Positions 8,758-17,783 of a DNA stretch of 64,000 nucleotides are shown here, piece by piece. Source of the DNA: Parapusillimonas sp013416435 (GTDB taxonomy: Bacteria; Pseudomonadota; Gammaproteobacteria; Burkholderiales; Burkholderiaceae_B). Every line of letters starts with the position of its first letter. Within the stretch, counting starts at the first letter, position 1. The position numbers and the translations under genes are program-made. Below the pieces are notes generated by a model that searched no databases, was not told where the DNA came from, and saw only the letters and a program-made list of their open reading frames with translations. Where the stretch lies: positions 4,650,001 to 4,714,000 of the forward strand of contig NZ_CP197474.1 in the NCBI RefSeq assembly GCF_052180245.1. The letters are read 5' to 3'.

Positions 8758-9198
8758 TTAAGCCAGCGAACCGCCGGCAGCTTCAATTGCAGCGCGGGCG
8801 CCGGCCGTGGCGGCGATCCCTTTCAGGACGACCTTGCGGGACAGTTCACCGGACTTGATGACCTTGGCGTAACGCACTGCCTGGCCAATGACGCCTGCCT
8901 GCTTGAGCACTTGGACGTCGATTTCCTCGACGGGCAGGCGCTCCAGTTCGGACAGACGCACTTCGGCGGACAAATGCTTGCCCAGCGGTGTGAAGCCACG
9001 CTTGGGAAGACGGCGCTGCAAAGGCATTTGACCGCCCTCGAAGCCGACCTTGTGGAAGCCGCCCGTACGCGATTTCTGGCCTTTGTGGCCGCGACCGGCG
9101 GTTTTACCCAGGCCGGAGCCGATACCGCGACCCACGCGACGCTTGGCGTGCTTGGCGCCTTCTGCCGGTTTCAGCGTATTGAGTTGAGTTTCTGACAT
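8758..9198 (-). CDS. rplO: 50S ribosomal protein L15
   Basis: 146 aa. The glycine- and basic-rich N-terminal tail (RRVGRGIGSGLGKTAGRGHK) is typical of L15 and threads through 23S rRNA. It lies between rpmD and secY, its usual spc-operon place. Confidence 0.98.
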   Translation of the reverse strand: MSETQLNTLKPAEGAKHAKRRVGRGIGSGLGKTAGRGHKGQKSRTGGFHKVGFEGGQMPLQRRLPKRGFTPLGKHLSAEVRLSELERLPVEEIDVQVLKQAGVIGQAVRYAKVIKSGELSRKVVLKGIAATAGARAAIEAAGGSLA

Positions 9199-9209
9199 CT
9201 CGATTCCTT

Positions 9210-9395
9210 TCAGGCTTCCGAGACGGTAACGAGGTAATCCACTTTACGGATCATCCCACGCACCTCGGGCGTATCGATCAACACGCGACTGCTGTTGATG
9301 CGGCGCAGGCCCAGACCACGAACGGTGTCGCGGTGAGATTGCTTGGTGCCGATAACAGAGCGCACGAGAGTAACTTTGATTTGCTTCTGTGCCAT
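9210..9395 (-). CDS. rpmD: 50S ribosomal protein L30
   Basis: 61 aa, starting MAQKQIKVTLVRSVIG, with the family segment LGLRRINSSRVLIDTP. It is separated by 3 bp from rpsE and 11 bp from rplO. Confidence 0.98.
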   Translation of the reverse strand: MAQKQIKVTLVRSVIGTKQSHRDTVRGLGLRRINSSRVLIDTPEVRGMIRKVDYLVTVSEA

Positions 9396-9398
9396 GAC

Positions 9399-9920
9399 TT
9401 ACCCCAGAATTTCTTCTACTGTCTTGCCACGCTTTGCGGCAACATCAGCAGGAGTCGAGCAGGCACGCAAGCCGTTCAAGGTTGCGCGTACCAGGTTGTA
9501 CGGGTTGCTGGAGCCGAGGCTCTTTGCGACCACGTTACGAACGCCCATCACTTCGAAAATAGCGCGCATGGGGCCGCCGGCGATCACGCCGGTACCTTCC
9601 GCCGCCGGCGAAATGAGAACGGTGGATGCGCCATGCTTGCCGACGACGGTGTGGTGCAGGGTGCCGTTCTTCAGGGCGACCTTGACCAGGCCGCGACGCG
9701 CCTGTTCCATTGCTTTCTGAACAGCGACGGGCACTTCACGGGCTTTTCCTTTGCCCATGCCAATGCGGCCATCGCCATCGCCAACCACGGTCAGCGCGGC
9801 AAAGCTCATGGTGCGACCACCCTTGACCACTTTGCTGACGCGATTGACCGCGATCATTTTTTCACGCAGGCCGTCGTCGTTTTCTTTTTCGGCGGCTTGC
9901 CTGCCTTGTGCTTTAGCCAT
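9399..9920 (-). CDS. rpsE: 30S ribosomal protein S5
   Basis: 173 aa. It has a short charged N-terminal tail, then the double-stranded RNA-binding-like domain with KGGRTMSFAALTVVGD, and a C-terminal domain with NPYNLVRATLNGL. S5 takes part in decoding fidelity. Standard position between rplR and rpmD. Confidence 0.98.
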   Translation of the reverse strand: MAKAQGRQAAEKENDDGLREKMIAVNRVSKVVKGGRTMSFAALTVVGDGDGRIGMGKGKAREVPVAVQKAMEQARRGLVKVALKNGTLHHTVVGKHGASTVLISPAAEGTGVIAGGPMRAIFEVMGVRNVVAKSLGSSNPYNLVRATLNGLRACSTPADVAAKRGKTVEEILG

Positions 9921-9931
9921 TTGATAATTCC

Positions 9932-10297
9932 TTAGAATTTCAAGCCGGCTTCACGCGCGGCGTCGGCCAACGCTTTCACGCGGCCATGATAACGAAAGCC
10001 CGAACGATCAAATGCAACCAGCTCGATACCGGCAGCCTTTGCTTTTTCGGCTACGCGCTTGCCGACCAGGCCTGCAGCGGCAGTGTTGCCACCGTTGCCC
10101 TGTTGAGCGGCGAGCTCTTTGCGTACTTCGGGTTCGAGCGTCGAAGCGCTGACGAGCACGCGGTCGCCTTCCGGCGAAATGATGTTTGCGTAAATGTGCA
10201 GATTCGAGCGGTAGATCGACAGGCGATGTACACGCAGTTCGGAAATTTTCCGACGAGTCGCAACAGCACGACGCAAACGAGAGATTTTCTTGTCCAT
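9932..10297 (-). CDS. rplR: 50S ribosomal protein L18
   Basis: 121 aa. It binds 5S rRNA in the central protuberance. Family features: LRVHRLSIYRSNLHIYANII near the N-terminus and FDRSGFRYHGRVKALADAAR at the C-terminus. Confidence 0.98.
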   Translation of the reverse strand: MDKKISRLRRAVATRRKISELRVHRLSIYRSNLHIYANIISPEGDRVLVSASTLEPEVRKELAAQQGNGGNTAAAGLVGKRVAEKAKAAGIELVAFDRSGFRYHGRVKALADAAREAGLKF

Positions 10298-10318
10298 AAT
10301 TCGTCCTTGCCTGCGCGT

Positions 10319-10852
10319 TTATTTCTTCTTGGTTTCTTTGATGATGACGCGCTCGTCCGAGTAACGCACACCCTTGCCCTTGTAGGGTTCGGGTTCGCGG
10401 TACGCGCGGATTTCGGCGGCCACCTGACCAACGACCTGCTTGTTCGCACCCTTGATGACGATTTCCGTCTGGGTGGGGCACTCGACCTTGATACCGGCCG
10501 GCATGTCGTGAATGATGTCGTGGGAATAACCAAGTTGCAGCTTCAGCGCGTCGCCTTGGACCTGAGCGCGGAAACCCACGCCTACGAGGTTCAAACGGCG
10601 CTCGAAGCCTTTGCTGACACCGGTAACCATATTGGCGACCAGTGCGCGCAGCGTGCCCGACATGGCCTTGGCCTGACGGGATTCATTGGCAACGGTAAAA
10701 GTCAGTTGGCCGTCTTCCTGGCGGATGACGACGTCACCGGTCAGCTCTTGGGTCAGGGTGCCCAGGGGGCCCTTGACGGAGATCTGGCCGGCACTGATCG
10801 TGGCTTCCACGCCCGAAGGCACGGCGACTGGGTACTTAGCAATACGTGACAT
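10319..10852 (-). CDS. rplF: 50S ribosomal protein L6
   Basis: 177 aa, starting MSRIAKYPVAVPSGV. It has the duplicated alpha/beta domains of L6 and the C-terminal signature PEPYKGKGVRY followed by a lysine-rich tail. It lies near the factor-binding site on the large subunit. Confidence 0.98.
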   Translation of the reverse strand: MSRIAKYPVAVPSGVEATISAGQISVKGPLGTLTQELTGDVVIRQEDGQLTFTVANESRQAKAMSGTLRALVANMVTGVSKGFERRLNLVGVGFRAQVQGDALKLQLGYSHDIIHDMPAGIKVECPTQTEIVIKGANKQVVGQVAAEIRAYREPEPYKGKGVRYSDERVIIKETKKK

Positions 10853-10862
10853 GTGATTCTCC

Positions 10863-11258
10863 TTATGCCACGTAGCACAGTACTTCGCCGCCCACGCCGG
10901 TGGCGCGAGCTTTGCGATCGGTCATGACACCGCGCGGTGTCGACACGATGGCCACGCCCAGACCATTCATGACTTGAGGAATGGTCTTGCTGCCCTTGTA
11001 GATGCGCAGCCCAGGACGCGAAACGCGGTCGATACGCTCGATGACCGGACGGCCAGCGTAGTATTTAAGGGTGATCTCCAGGACAGGCTTGGCCTTGTCG
11101 CCGGTGACTTGGAAACTGTCGATATAGCCTTCGTCTTTCAGCACGGCAGCGATTGCTGCTTTCAGCTTCGAGGAGGGCATGCTTACCGACGTCTTGCTGA
11201 CTTGTTGCGCATTGCGCACGCGGGTCAACATGTCGGCGATGGGATCGCTCATGCTCAT
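10863..11258 (-). CDS. rpsH: 30S ribosomal protein S8
   Basis: 131 aa, starting MSMSDPIADMLTRVRNAQ, with the C-terminal signature GLGVAIVSTPRGVMTDRKAR. S8 binds the central domain of 16S rRNA and represses spc translation in E. coli. Whether it does so here was not visible. Confidence 0.98.
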   Translation of the reverse strand: MSMSDPIADMLTRVRNAQQVSKTSVSMPSSKLKAAIAAVLKDEGYIDSFQVTGDKAKPVLEITLKYYAGRPVIERIDRVSRPGLRIYKGSKTIPQVMNGLGVAIVSTPRGVMTDRKARATGVGGEVLCYVA

Positions 11259-11269
11259 GTGTATTTCTC

Positions 11270-11575
11270 CTACCAGCTGGCTTTGGTCATGCCCGGGACT
11301 TCGCCACGCAGCGCCATTTCACGCAGCTTGTGACGAGTCAAACCGAACTTGCTGAAAACGCCGCGAGGACGGCCGGTGACAACGCAACGGTTGCGCTGAC
11401 GGGTCGGGTTGGCGTTGCGCGGCAGTTGTTGCAACTGCAGGCGGGCCTGATAGCGCTCTTCGTCAGTCTTGGACTGATCGTCGATGATCGCCTTCAGTGC
11501 CGCGCGCTTGGCCGCGAATTTTTCAGCCAGCTTGGCGCGTTTGATATCGCGATTGATGAGGGAAAGTTTAGCCAC
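11270..11575 (-). CDS. rpsN: 30S ribosomal protein S14, zinc-free type
   Basis: 101 aa, the long C-minus form. There is no CxxC pair; a single cysteine lies in RNRCVVTGRPRG, followed by FSKFGLTRHKLREMA. It lies between rplE and rpsH as usual. Confidence 0.98.
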   Translation of the reverse strand: MAKLSLINRDIKRAKLAEKFAAKRAALKAIIDDQSKTDEERYQARLQLQQLPRNANPTRQRNRCVVTGRPRGVFSKFGLTRHKLREMALRGEVPGMTKASW

Positions 11576-11586
11576 GTCATCGCCCC

Positions 11587-12126
11587 TTAATTGCGGAACG
11601 GGAAGCTGAAGGCGCTAAGCAGTGCCTTGGCTTCGTCGTCGGTCTTGGCCGTGGTGGTGATGCTGATGTTCATACCACGTACGGCGTCGATTTTGTCGTA
11701 TTCGATTTCAGGGAAAATGATCTGCTCTTTAACCCCGATGTTGTAGTTGCCACGTCCATCGAACGCACGACCGGAAATACCACGGAAGTCGCGGACGCGA
11801 GGCAGGGCCACGGCGACCAGACGGTCCAGGAATTCGTACATGCGGCGGCCACGCAGGGTGACCATGCAACCGATGGGGTAGTCTTCACGGATCTTGAAGC
11901 CCGCGATAGCCTTGCGGGTCTTGGTGACTACCGGCTTCTGGCCTGCGATCTTGGTCAGGTCGGACACGGCGTGCTCGATGACCTTCTTGTCGGCGACCGC
12001 CTCGGACACACCCATGTTCAGGGTGATCTTGGTGATGCGGGGCACTTCCATGATGCTTTTGTAGCCAAATTTGGCTTGCAGGTCGGCCATGACCTTGCTG
12101 CGGTAAAACTCTTGTAAACGAGCCAT
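11587..12126 (-). CDS. rplE: 50S ribosomal protein L5
   Basis: 179 aa. It binds 5S rRNA and contacts P-site tRNA. Family segments: SIMEVPRITKITLNMGV and the C-terminal EYDKIDAVRGMNISITTTA. Confidence 0.98.
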   Translation of the reverse strand: MARLQEFYRSKVMADLQAKFGYKSIMEVPRITKITLNMGVSEAVADKKVIEHAVSDLTKIAGQKPVVTKTRKAIAGFKIREDYPIGCMVTLRGRRMYEFLDRLVAVALPRVRDFRGISGRAFDGRGNYNIGVKEQIIFPEIEYDKIDAVRGMNISITTTAKTDDEAKALLSAFSFPFRN

Positions 12127-12138
12127 GTTCTTCGCCCC

Positions 12139-12459
12139 TTAAGCCTTGGCGCCAACGACTGCGCCGCTGGAACGGAATACACGGACCTTGCTGCCGTCGA
12201 CTTCTTTGACCCCGACGCGATCGGCCTTGCCGGTGGCGGGATTGAAGAGCGCCACATTGGAAATGTGGATGGGCATGGTCTTGTCGATGATGCCGCCTTG
12301 CGTGCCGGCCATGGGATTGCCCTTGGTGTGCTTCTTGACGACATTGATGCCTTCGACCAGAACGTGGTCGGCGTCGACGCGCTTGAGCACGGTGCCGCGG
12401 CGTTTTTTGTCGCGACCGGTCAGTACGATGACCTCGTCGCCTTTACGGATTTTTTCCAT
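12139..12459 (-). CDS. rplX: 50S ribosomal protein L24
   Basis: 106 aa. The KOW motif at the N-terminus (IRKGDEVIVLTGRDKKRRG) and the following VLVEGINVVKKHTK identify it. It is an early 23S assembly initiator. Confidence 0.98.
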   Translation of the reverse strand: MEKIRKGDEVIVLTGRDKKRRGTVLKRVDADHVLVEGINVVKKHTKGNPMAGTQGGIIDKTMPIHISNVALFNPATGKADRVGVKEVDGSKVRVFRSSGAVVGAKA

Positions 12460-12470
12460 TTCGTCGCTCC

Positions 12471-12839
12471 TTACAGCACTTCTGGAGCCAGGGATACGAT
12501 CTTCATGAACTTTTCCGTACGCAATTCGCGCGTGACAGGTCCGAAGATACGGGTACCGATGGGTTCCAGTTTGGCGTTGAGCAATACTGCGGCATTGCCG
12601 CCGAATTTAATCAGCGAACCGTCTTTGCGGCGAACGCCCTTAGCGGTACGAACCACTACTGCGTTGTAAATTTCGCCCTTTTTGACGCGCCCGCGGGGGG
12701 CCGCATCCTTGACACTCACTTTGATGATGTCACCGATGGCGGCATAACGGCGCTTCGAGCCGCCCAGCACCTTGATGCACATAATGGAACGTGCACCTGT
12801 GTTGTCGGCCACGTCCAGCGTGGTCTGCATTTGGATCAT
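12471..12839 (-). CDS. rplN: 50S ribosomal protein L14
   Basis: 122 aa, starting MIQMQTTLDVADNTGARS. It is the first gene of the spc operon. In most bacteria rpsQ lies directly upstream, but here rpsQ is 41.7 kb away and the immediate upstream neighbour is bcsC of the first cellulose locus. A promoter-like site is visible 264 bp upstream, at 13103-13131. Confidence 0.98.
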   Translation of the reverse strand: MIQMQTTLDVADNTGARSIMCIKVLGGSKRRYAAIGDIIKVSVKDAAPRGRVKKGEIYNAVVVRTAKGVRRKDGSLIKFGGNAAVLLNAKLEPIGTRIFGPVTRELRTEKFMKIVSLAPEVL

Positions 12840-12921
12840 GATTTTTCCTGTTCCAACTTAACTGCGACACCCCTACAAGATAGCAAGGGCAACACAGCCA
12901 GTTTTGGTCCCGTCAGACTCT

Positions 12922-12940
12922 GGCCTGTAAGCTACAGGCC
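12922..12940 (-). promoter_or_regulatory. Leader hairpin upstream of rplN
   Basis: Perfect 8-bp arms GGCCTGTA/TACAGGCC around a 3-base loop, in the predicted rplN leader about 83 bp before its start. No T-run follows on the minus strand, so it is not a simple terminator. It could be a regulatory leader element. Confidence 0.4.
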
Positions 12941-13102
12941 GAACCCTAGGTTGAAATCTTGCGAAAACAAAACGTTGCTTTACTTGATAAAAGGCGCAGG
13001 TAGGCTAAAACCCCCTTGGCACCCCTTATGCCCTGGGTATGTCCCTTGGGGCACCCTTCAAAAGCGGCCCAAAAGGGCGCCATAAAGGCAAGTAAGCATT
13101 GG

Positions 13103-13131
13103 ATTCTACAATAGCAAGTAGATGAAAGCAA
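13103..13131 (-). promoter_or_regulatory. Candidate sigma70 promoter of the spc operon
   Basis: On the minus strand TTGCTT (13131-13126), 17-bp spacer, TAGAAT (13108-13103). It begins 4 bp after the bcsC stop codon. It would give a leader of about 255 nt before rplN, explaining how rplN onward is expressed apart from rpsQ. The rest of the gap 12840-13134 shows a few G/C-rich short inverted repeats and no convincing gene. Confidence 0.6.
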
Positions 13132-13134
13132 GCA

Positions 13135-16100
13135 TTATTTGAAATCGGCATACGGCGCCAGCCCTGAGGGCGCAAGCTTCAGGTTCCCCTGCCAGGGCTC
13201 GAAGGTATAGCGCAAATACAACATCACCCGGCTGGGCGTGTAATCCTGGCCATGCTGCAGATCGAAACCCGCGCCCACCACCCAATGGTTGTTCAGCCGG
13301 CGCTCGGCCATGCCGCGCAGGGAATAGCCGAAGCCGTTGCTCTTGGAACCGGAAATCTGGTTGGCCGCCAGGAAGGCGTTTTCCGCGACCCCCATGCGGC
13401 CCAGTTCCTGCAGCGGGCCGGCAACAGGTCCAAGCAAAGGATAGTAATTGGAGTCCGAGCTGCGCGCAACGGAACGGGAAACCGAGCCTTCAAGGAGGAA
13501 GGACCAGTCGCTGCTGCGCCGAGCATAGCTGATGGGCAGCGAAATCGAGCTGTAGCGCTGGGGGCTGTAGTACCCGCCCTGGCCAAGGGTATATTCCCCC
13601 AGGTCCTTCTGATAGCGCCAATGCATGACATTGACGCCCACCGTCAGGCTTTCATCGGGCCGGTTGACCAGGCGCCGATAATAACCGGCCATGATCCGGG
13701 TACGATGGTTGTCCGCCACGTTTCTGCCGGTCAGGCGATGATGGCTCAGATCCGCCCAGACGCCGTCGGCGCCTCCCTGGTCCCAGCTCAATCCCAGGCT
13801 GGCCCCCGTGGCCATGACGCCCCCCCAGACAATGCCGGTGCGCGGGTCCCGGGCGCCGGCAAACGACAGCAGGGAGTTCGACATGGGGCGGCGCGACGCG
13901 GTAAGGCTCCATCCCAGTTGCTCCAAATCTCCTCGGTAGGTGATACCGCCTGCCCAGTTCGTGATGGGGAAGCCTTGGGGGGTCCTGCCCAGGTCGAAGG
14001 AAAGCCGGTCGCCCTGCCAGCCAACGGCGAAGCCGGTCCCGCTCGCCTTCTGCCGCAAGCCCGACGAGCATCCCGGCAGTGCCTGCAAGTCGCCTTGCGC
14101 ATCCCGTCCTTCGAAGACACAGGTCCCGAACCGCGCGTCGATGACACCCGCCTCCGTCGTTTCAAAGCTGCCTGCATTCATGCGGACATGATCGGCCCGA
14201 AGAAAGCCCCTGCCGCCCGCCACGGGATGATCCAGCTGCAGTATCGTGGTGTTGGCATTCAGACGGGAAAGTCCCGGTGTGCCGTCCGTGCGCAGCCAGG
14301 TGTCATTGCTGAGGGTAAGCGTGGGGTTCTCGCGCTGGTACAACGCCTCGGCATCGCGGCGGATGCTGCGCTTCAGCCAGTCGTCGTCGGGCTGTTCCCG
14401 CATGGCCCGCGTAAAGGTAATCTTGTCGCCGTCGGCAAAACCGTCGGGCAGCATCCGGCCTTCGAGCATCGCCCTCTCGTAGAGCTTGAGGGCCTCCTGG
14501 GGCTGCTCTTCCGCCGTCGCCCTGGCATGATCCCTGATCAGCCAGGGCTGAGGGCCCTTGGCGCTGGCGACCGCATCGCTCAATTCGCGGCGCTGTCTGG
14601 CTGCGTCGCCGACCTGGCCCCACAAGGCTGCCACCCGTCGCCTGCCACTGGCATCGTCCGGCTGCAGGGCGGGAAGATCGGCGTCCATGAGACTGCGCAG
14701 TTCTGTGGTTTTTCCCTGGGCCGCCAAGGTTTCCAGTCGGCCCAGCCGGGCGTCGGCATTGTCGGGATCCTCGTGCAGGATGGCCATGTAAGCCGCCATG
14801 GCCTGGTCGCTGTTTCCTTGTTCCAGGTACCAGGCGGCAAGCTGAGAGCGGATTGCCGAGGTCGGCGGCTGCGCCTCGAGGAAGGCGATGGCCTCCTTGA
14901 CATTGCCCGCCTCGTACAGCGCGCCGGCATGCAGGATCCGCTGCCGGGCCGACAGACGCTGATCCAGCTCGGCCATCTCGGGCAACCAGGCCTGACGCGG
15001 AATCCGGGCCAGCGAGTCACGGGCGTCCTGGAGCTGATCCGCCGACTCCAGAAGCAGCGCATGCGCGTAGCGGCTCGACGGTGCCGTGGAATGGCGGCGC
15101 AAATGCTTGTCGTAGGCGGCCATGGCTTCCGCCTCCCTTCCACCATTCCTGAGGGCGGTGGCCAGGCGGTAACTGAGCCATGGGTCGTCCATATCCAGTT
15201 GCTGGGCCTGCGCAAGAGCCTCCATGGCTTGCGGCCAGTCGCCATGTGCCATGGCGTGCGCGGCGCGCTCGTTCAGCATGGCGAGCTGCGCGTTGCGCCG
15301 CAACGGCGCCAGGCGGGACTGATGCGCGGCAGGCATGCCGTCCAGCATGGCAAGGGCGTGCTCGGGTGTCTCGCCGGCAAGATATCGACCTATCGCGCGC
15401 ACCGTGGACTCGTCCGTCGGCGCCGTCCTGAATGCGCGAAGATAATATTCCCGGGCGGCGTCGCGCCGTGAAAGCGCCAATGCCGCATCGCCAAGCCCAA
15501 TCAGTGCATGGAGGTCCGAGGGATTCTGGCGATGCGCTTGCTCATACAGGCGTTGCGCGACCATCCAGTCCGCGCGCTCCGCGGCCGCCGATGCATTCTG
15601 CAGCAACAGCCAGTATCGCGTCGACTCAATCAGGCTGACCCAGCGGGACGCATTGTCCACCCTGTCTTCCTTGTTCCTGGCCAGTTCGAACTGCTCAAGC
15701 GCGCGCGTCCTGTCGCCCGTTCGCATATAGGCCAATCCCAGCGCGCCGTGCAATTCCGCGTCATCGGGGTAAGCCTGGATCGCGGTGCGCAAGCGCGCTA
15801 CTGCAGCAGCGCCGGCGCCCTGCTCGACGAGCCGCAAGGCTTCCCGGCCCCCACGCCATGCCGGGTCCGCGAGCAAGGCGGATTGACGGGCCAGCCTTTC
15901 CCCTGCACGGTCGGCGACAGGCAGACCCGGATAACGCTGGGTGAACGACTGCAGGGCCTTGACGCTCGCTTCGCCTGCCGGGAGGCTTGATAGGTATTCA
16001 TACTCGCGGTTGGCGGCGGCTTCGCGCTGGGCCGGCTGCCGCGCCAGGCGTTCGAGGTACTGCAGCGCCTGCTCGGGATTTCCGTCGTTGAAGCTGTGAT

Positions 16101-16677
16101 TGGACAGTGCCGACAACAGGCCGGCATGACGCGGATAAGCTTGAAGCAGACTGGTCAATTGCCGGACAGCGGCAGGACGGCTTTCGGGCTCGCGCGCACG
16201 CAACTGCCAATACTCCACGGCCAGGTCGGCGGTCGGATACACGCCCTGGAATACTTCGTCATAGGCTTTGCGCGCTTCTTCGATCCGTCCCGCGGCCGAG
16301 TACAGCCGCGCGCGCGTCAATACTTCGGCGGACGGCGCGGACGACAGCCGCACCAGCGCCGCGGCCTGGCGATATGCGGCGGAATCGGGAGCGGCCGCCT
16401 TCAAGCGCTCGAGCAACGCCGCGGCCTGATCGAGCTGTCCCCTTTGCACAGCCAGGCGCACTTCGGCCGCCAGCCCCTCCGGGTGATCCGGGGCGATGCG
16501 ATATAGCCTCTGGACGGCGTCCTTGATCAGGTCGTCCCGATAAACCGACTCCCCCATGTGTATCTGCTCGACGAGCTGATCGGCCGCCCGGCCCTGCGCC
16601 TCGGACAAGGCATGGACGGGTAGGTGCAGGGCGCCGCCGGCCAAAGCGGCCAGCAAGGACAAACGCAGTGTTCTCAT
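13135..16677 (-). CDS. bcsC: Cellulose synthase outer-membrane subunit BcsC (locus 1)
   Basis: About 1180 aa. The export subunit consists of a signal peptide (MRTLRLSLLAALAGG... cut near HALS), a long periplasmic superhelix of TPR repeats to about residue 830, and a C-terminal 16-strand type outer-membrane barrel ending with LRYTFEPWQGNLKLA. Segments such as AVGWQGDRLSFDLG and TYRGDLEQLGWSLTAS mark the barrel. The longer frame from 16743 overlaps bcsZ without signal-like sequence. The ATG at 16677 overlaps the bcsZ TGA (ATGA) and is chosen. It is the last gene of locus 1 and abuts the rplN promoter. Confidence 0.95.
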   Translation of the reverse strand: MRTLRLSLLAALAGGALHLPVHALSEAQGRAADQLVEQIHMGESVYRDDLIKDAVQRLYRIAPDHPEGLAAEVRLAVQRGQLDQAAALLERLKAAAPDSAAYRQAAALVRLSSAPSAEVLTRARLYSAAGRIEEARKAYDEVFQGVYPTADLAVEYWQLRAREPESRPAAVRQLTSLLQAYPRHAGLLSALSNHSFNDGNPEQALQYLERLARQPAQREAAANREYEYLSSLPAGEASVKALQSFTQRYPGLPVADRAGERLARQSALLADPAWRGGREALRLVEQGAGAAAVARLRTAIQAYPDDAELHGALGLAYMRTGDRTRALEQFELARNKEDRVDNASRWVSLIESTRYWLLLQNASAAAERADWMVAQRLYEQAHRQNPSDLHALIGLGDAALALSRRDAAREYYLRAFRTAPTDESTVRAIGRYLAGETPEHALAMLDGMPAAHQSRLAPLRRNAQLAMLNERAAHAMAHGDWPQAMEALAQAQQLDMDDPWLSYRLATALRNGGREAEAMAAYDKHLRRHSTAPSSRYAHALLLESADQLQDARDSLARIPRQAWLPEMAELDQRLSARQRILHAGALYEAGNVKEAIAFLEAQPPTSAIRSQLAAWYLEQGNSDQAMAAYMAILHEDPDNADARLGRLETLAAQGKTTELRSLMDADLPALQPDDASGRRRVAALWGQVGDAARQRRELSDAVASAKGPQPWLIRDHARATAEEQPQEALKLYERAMLEGRMLPDGFADGDKITFTRAMREQPDDDWLKRSIRRDAEALYQRENPTLTLSNDTWLRTDGTPGLSRLNANTTILQLDHPVAGGRGFLRADHVRMNAGSFETTEAGVIDARFGTCVFEGRDAQGDLQALPGCSSGLRQKASGTGFAVGWQGDRLSFDLGRTPQGFPITNWAGGITYRGDLEQLGWSLTASRRPMSNSLLSFAGARDPRTGIVWGGVMATGASLGLSWDQGGADGVWADLSHHRLTGRNVADNHRTRIMAGYYRRLVNRPDESLTVGVNVMHWRYQKDLGEYTLGQGGYYSPQRYSSISLPISYARRSSDWSFLLEGSVSRSVARSSDSNYYPLLGPVAGPLQELGRMGVAENAFLAANQISGSKSNGFGYSLRGMAERRLNNHWVVGAGFDLQHGQDYTPSRVMLYLRYTFEPWQGNLKLAPSGLAPYADFK

Positions 16678-17783
16678 TCGCAGGTCTCCCACCGGGGGAT
16701 CAAGCTGCCGTCTTTGTCGAATCGGTAGCGGCCTTGATCCCACCCCTCCCCAAACAGGGCAAGCATCTGGTTGTAATACCCCATGTCCTGGCTGGCGGCC
16801 CCCTTCAGCCGATCGCGCAGCCCATCCGCTTCGGCGTCCCCTCCGAACAAGGGCAGCAGGGCCGCCGAGAACCCCTCAGGCCCGTTGCCTTGCGCCGCGC
16901 CCCGTTGAACGTCGATCTTTTCCGGCGGCACACCTTGGCCGGAAATATAAGGACGCAAGGCTTTGAAATGCCGCTTGAGCGCCTGGGCGTGCGGCGCTTC
17001 GTCGTGCAGCATGCCCACCCACAGGTATACCCGGATCGCATCATAGCTGCCCGTCATTTCGTCTTCCGCCGTGGCTTCGAAGCCTTTGTTCGTCCAGCTG
17101 ATCCAGTCCGGCGCCAGCCCCTTGGGAGCGCTGTCGATCAGAAAGCGGCTCGCACCCGATGCCACCGTCTCCCACGACCCGGCCAGCAGCACTGCCGCTC
17201 GCTGCGCCAGTTGCGGGGGCAGATAACTGGGGTTCAGCTTCCAGCGATGCTCGTGAACGAAGCCCTGCGCGCCGGGAAGCAAAGTCATGCCCAGGCCGGG
17301 AAGATCGGCGACTTCCTCACGCGCCATTCTCTGCAAGAGCAGCGTACCCAGCACGGTATAGCTGCGCTCCCGCCAGAGGCGTCCGGCCTCCAGCAGGCTG
17401 TATGCGATCCACAGATCGGAATCCGCGGCGGAGTTCTCATCGAGCACACCCCATTCTCCGGACGTGCGCCTGCCCCACAGCCAGGACGGCAGATGCGAGG
17501 TGAAGTCACCGCGCGCCAGATTCTGTTCCGTCCAGCGCGCCAACTGGCGAAACAATGTGCGGTCGTTGTCGACCAGCGCAAAAAACATGGCATAGCTCTG
17601 GCCTTCCGACGTGGTGATCTGCCTTTCGTCGGAATGGTCGATCACGCGGCCCTCGGGGCTGATCATCTGGGCGCGGACCTGTTCCCAGCGCGGCCAGCCG
17701 CCCGAGCCTTCGCACGCGGCATATCCGGCCGCCGGCAAAGCCAGGGCGGCAAGCATGCAGGCCAGAGCAAACCGCCTACGCAT
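16674..17783 (-). CDS. bcsZ: Periplasmic endo-1,4-beta-glucanase BcsZ, GH8 (locus 1)
   Basis: 369 aa. Family-8 glycoside hydrolase that trims or edits nascent cellulose in the periplasm. It has a signal peptide of about 22 residues ending in AAGYA-ACEG. The catalytic acid is Glu60 in TSEGQSYAMFF, and other active-site segments are ADSDLWIAYSLLEAGRLW and GSYDAIRVYLWVGM, the last with the expected base Asp. It overlaps bcsB by 8 bp upstream and bcsC by 4 bp downstream. Confidence 0.96.
   Translation of the reverse strand: MRRRFALACMLAALALPAAGYAACEGSGGWPRWEQVRAQMISPEGRVIDHSDERQITTSEGQSYAMFFALVDNDRTLFRQLARWTEQNLARGDFTSHLPSWLWGRRTSGEWGVLDENSAADSDLWIAYSLLEAGRLWRERSYTVLGTLLLQRMAREEVADLPGLGMTLLPGAQGFVHEHRWKLNPSYLPPQLAQRAAVLLAGSWETVASGASRFLIDSAPKGLAPDWISWTNKGFEATAEDEMTGSYDAIRVYLWVGMLHDEAPHAQALKRHFKALRPYISGQGVPPEKIDVQRGAAQGNGPEGFSAALLPLFGGDAEADGLRDRLKGAASQDMGYYNQMLALFGEGWDQGRYRFDKDGSLIPRWETCE

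Noticed and set aside
12946..13131. 61-residue open frame in the gap upstream of rplN
   Set aside because: No ribosome-binding site, no recognisable composition, and it overlaps the spc promoter and leader hairpin region.
13252..15471. 739-residue plus-strand open frame antisense to bcsC
   Set aside because: A shadow of the GC-rich bcsC sequence. The bcsC frame has clear TPR and barrel features, and the antisense product resembles nothing.
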